Shown piece by piece: positions 63,946-64,000 of a stretch of 64,000 nucleotides of DNA. Location of the stretch: the NCBI GenBank assembly GCA_017643585.1, contig JAEPND010000008.1:1-64000 (forward strand), read 5' to 3'. The notes below the pieces were generated by a model that was not told the origin of the DNA, did no database searches, and saw nothing but the letters and a program-made list of their open reading frames with translations. The position numbers were made by a program, and so were the translations under genes. Each line of letters begins with the position of its first letter. Position 1 is the stretch's first letter. The DNA comes from Maricaulis sp. GTDB taxonomy: Bacteria; Pseudomonadota; Alphaproteobacteria; Caulobacterales; Maricaulaceae.

Positions 63946-64000
63946 ATGACCGGACAGACATTCCAGATCGCGACGCTGCTCGTCACGTTTGGATCCATGG
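63946..64000 (+). CDS. Start of an unidentified gene, cut by window edge
   Basis: From the ATG at 63946, after aaggg. The 18 codons read MTGQTFQIATLLVTFGSM and continue off the edge. The start is hydrophobic and may be a membrane segment. Too short to name. Confidence 0.55.
   Translation, partial: MTGQTFQIATLLVTFGSM

Overview
The window looks like chromosome of a marine, stalked-type alphaproteobacterium of the Maricaulis/Hyphomonadaceae group. This is inferred from the high GC, a ChvI-ChvG two-component pair beside EIIA/HPr, the udk-hemY-mitofilin-hemD-hemC block divergent from tsaD-gpsA, an Usg protein, a CC0125/CC1285-type lipoprotein and many small periplasmic lipoproteins. Genus is inference; no rRNA is present.

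Layout. 1-1000: insertion-sequence debris (edge of an IS110 transposase, an intact IS6-type transposase). 1-4.9 kb: chemoreceptor, porin-like protein, VOC protein. 5.0-7.5 kb: a small decaying integrative islet (tyrosine integrase, AlpA-like excisionase, replication-initiator-like gene). 7.9-16.8 kb: mixed housekeeping genes including a Na+/alanine symporter, bioB, phhB and folD. 16.9-22.3 kb: response regulator, AIM24 protein, iron storage (bfd-bfr), a DUF305/LVIVD-repeat pair and a protoglobin. 22.3-26.9 kb: yghU, a broken membrane-protein gene, tRNA-Thr(CGT) and a LytS/LytR-type two-component pair. 27-34.9 kb: heme biosynthesis operon on the minus strand, facing away from tsaD-gpsA-yciI-Rieske on the plus strand. 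35-43.6 kb: envelope and RNA-modification genes (rlmN, TrmH-like), a creatininase and an isoaspartyl peptidase. 43.6-47.2 kb: SDR dehydrogenase and a TonB-dependent siderophore receptor behind two Fur-like boxes. 47-57.8 kb: lipoproteins, Usg, beta-propeller proteins, ytoQ-dapF, an S9 peptidase and a 560-residue unknown protein. 57.9-61.1 kb: chvI-chvG-EIIA-HPr. 61-64 kb: an acidic membrane protein, a TonB-C-domain lipoprotein and the start of a further gene.

Functionally, one theme is iron and heme: a Fur-like site before bfd-bfr, twin sites before the siderophore receptor, and hemC/hemD/hemY. Another is envelope sensing (ChvG/ChvI, LytS/LytR, many lipoproteins).

I did not find a clear, complete, previously undescribed system. 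The most useful observations are: four genes that are each intact apart from one in-frame stop (a different stop codon type does not recur consistently, so one suppressor tRNA cannot explain them); two unlisted small membrane-protein ORFs; a leader with a terminator-like hairpin before the SDR gene; the absence of hprK between chvG and the EIIA gene although HPr keeps its regulatory serine; and a metal-binding-looking DUF305/LVIVD secreted pair.
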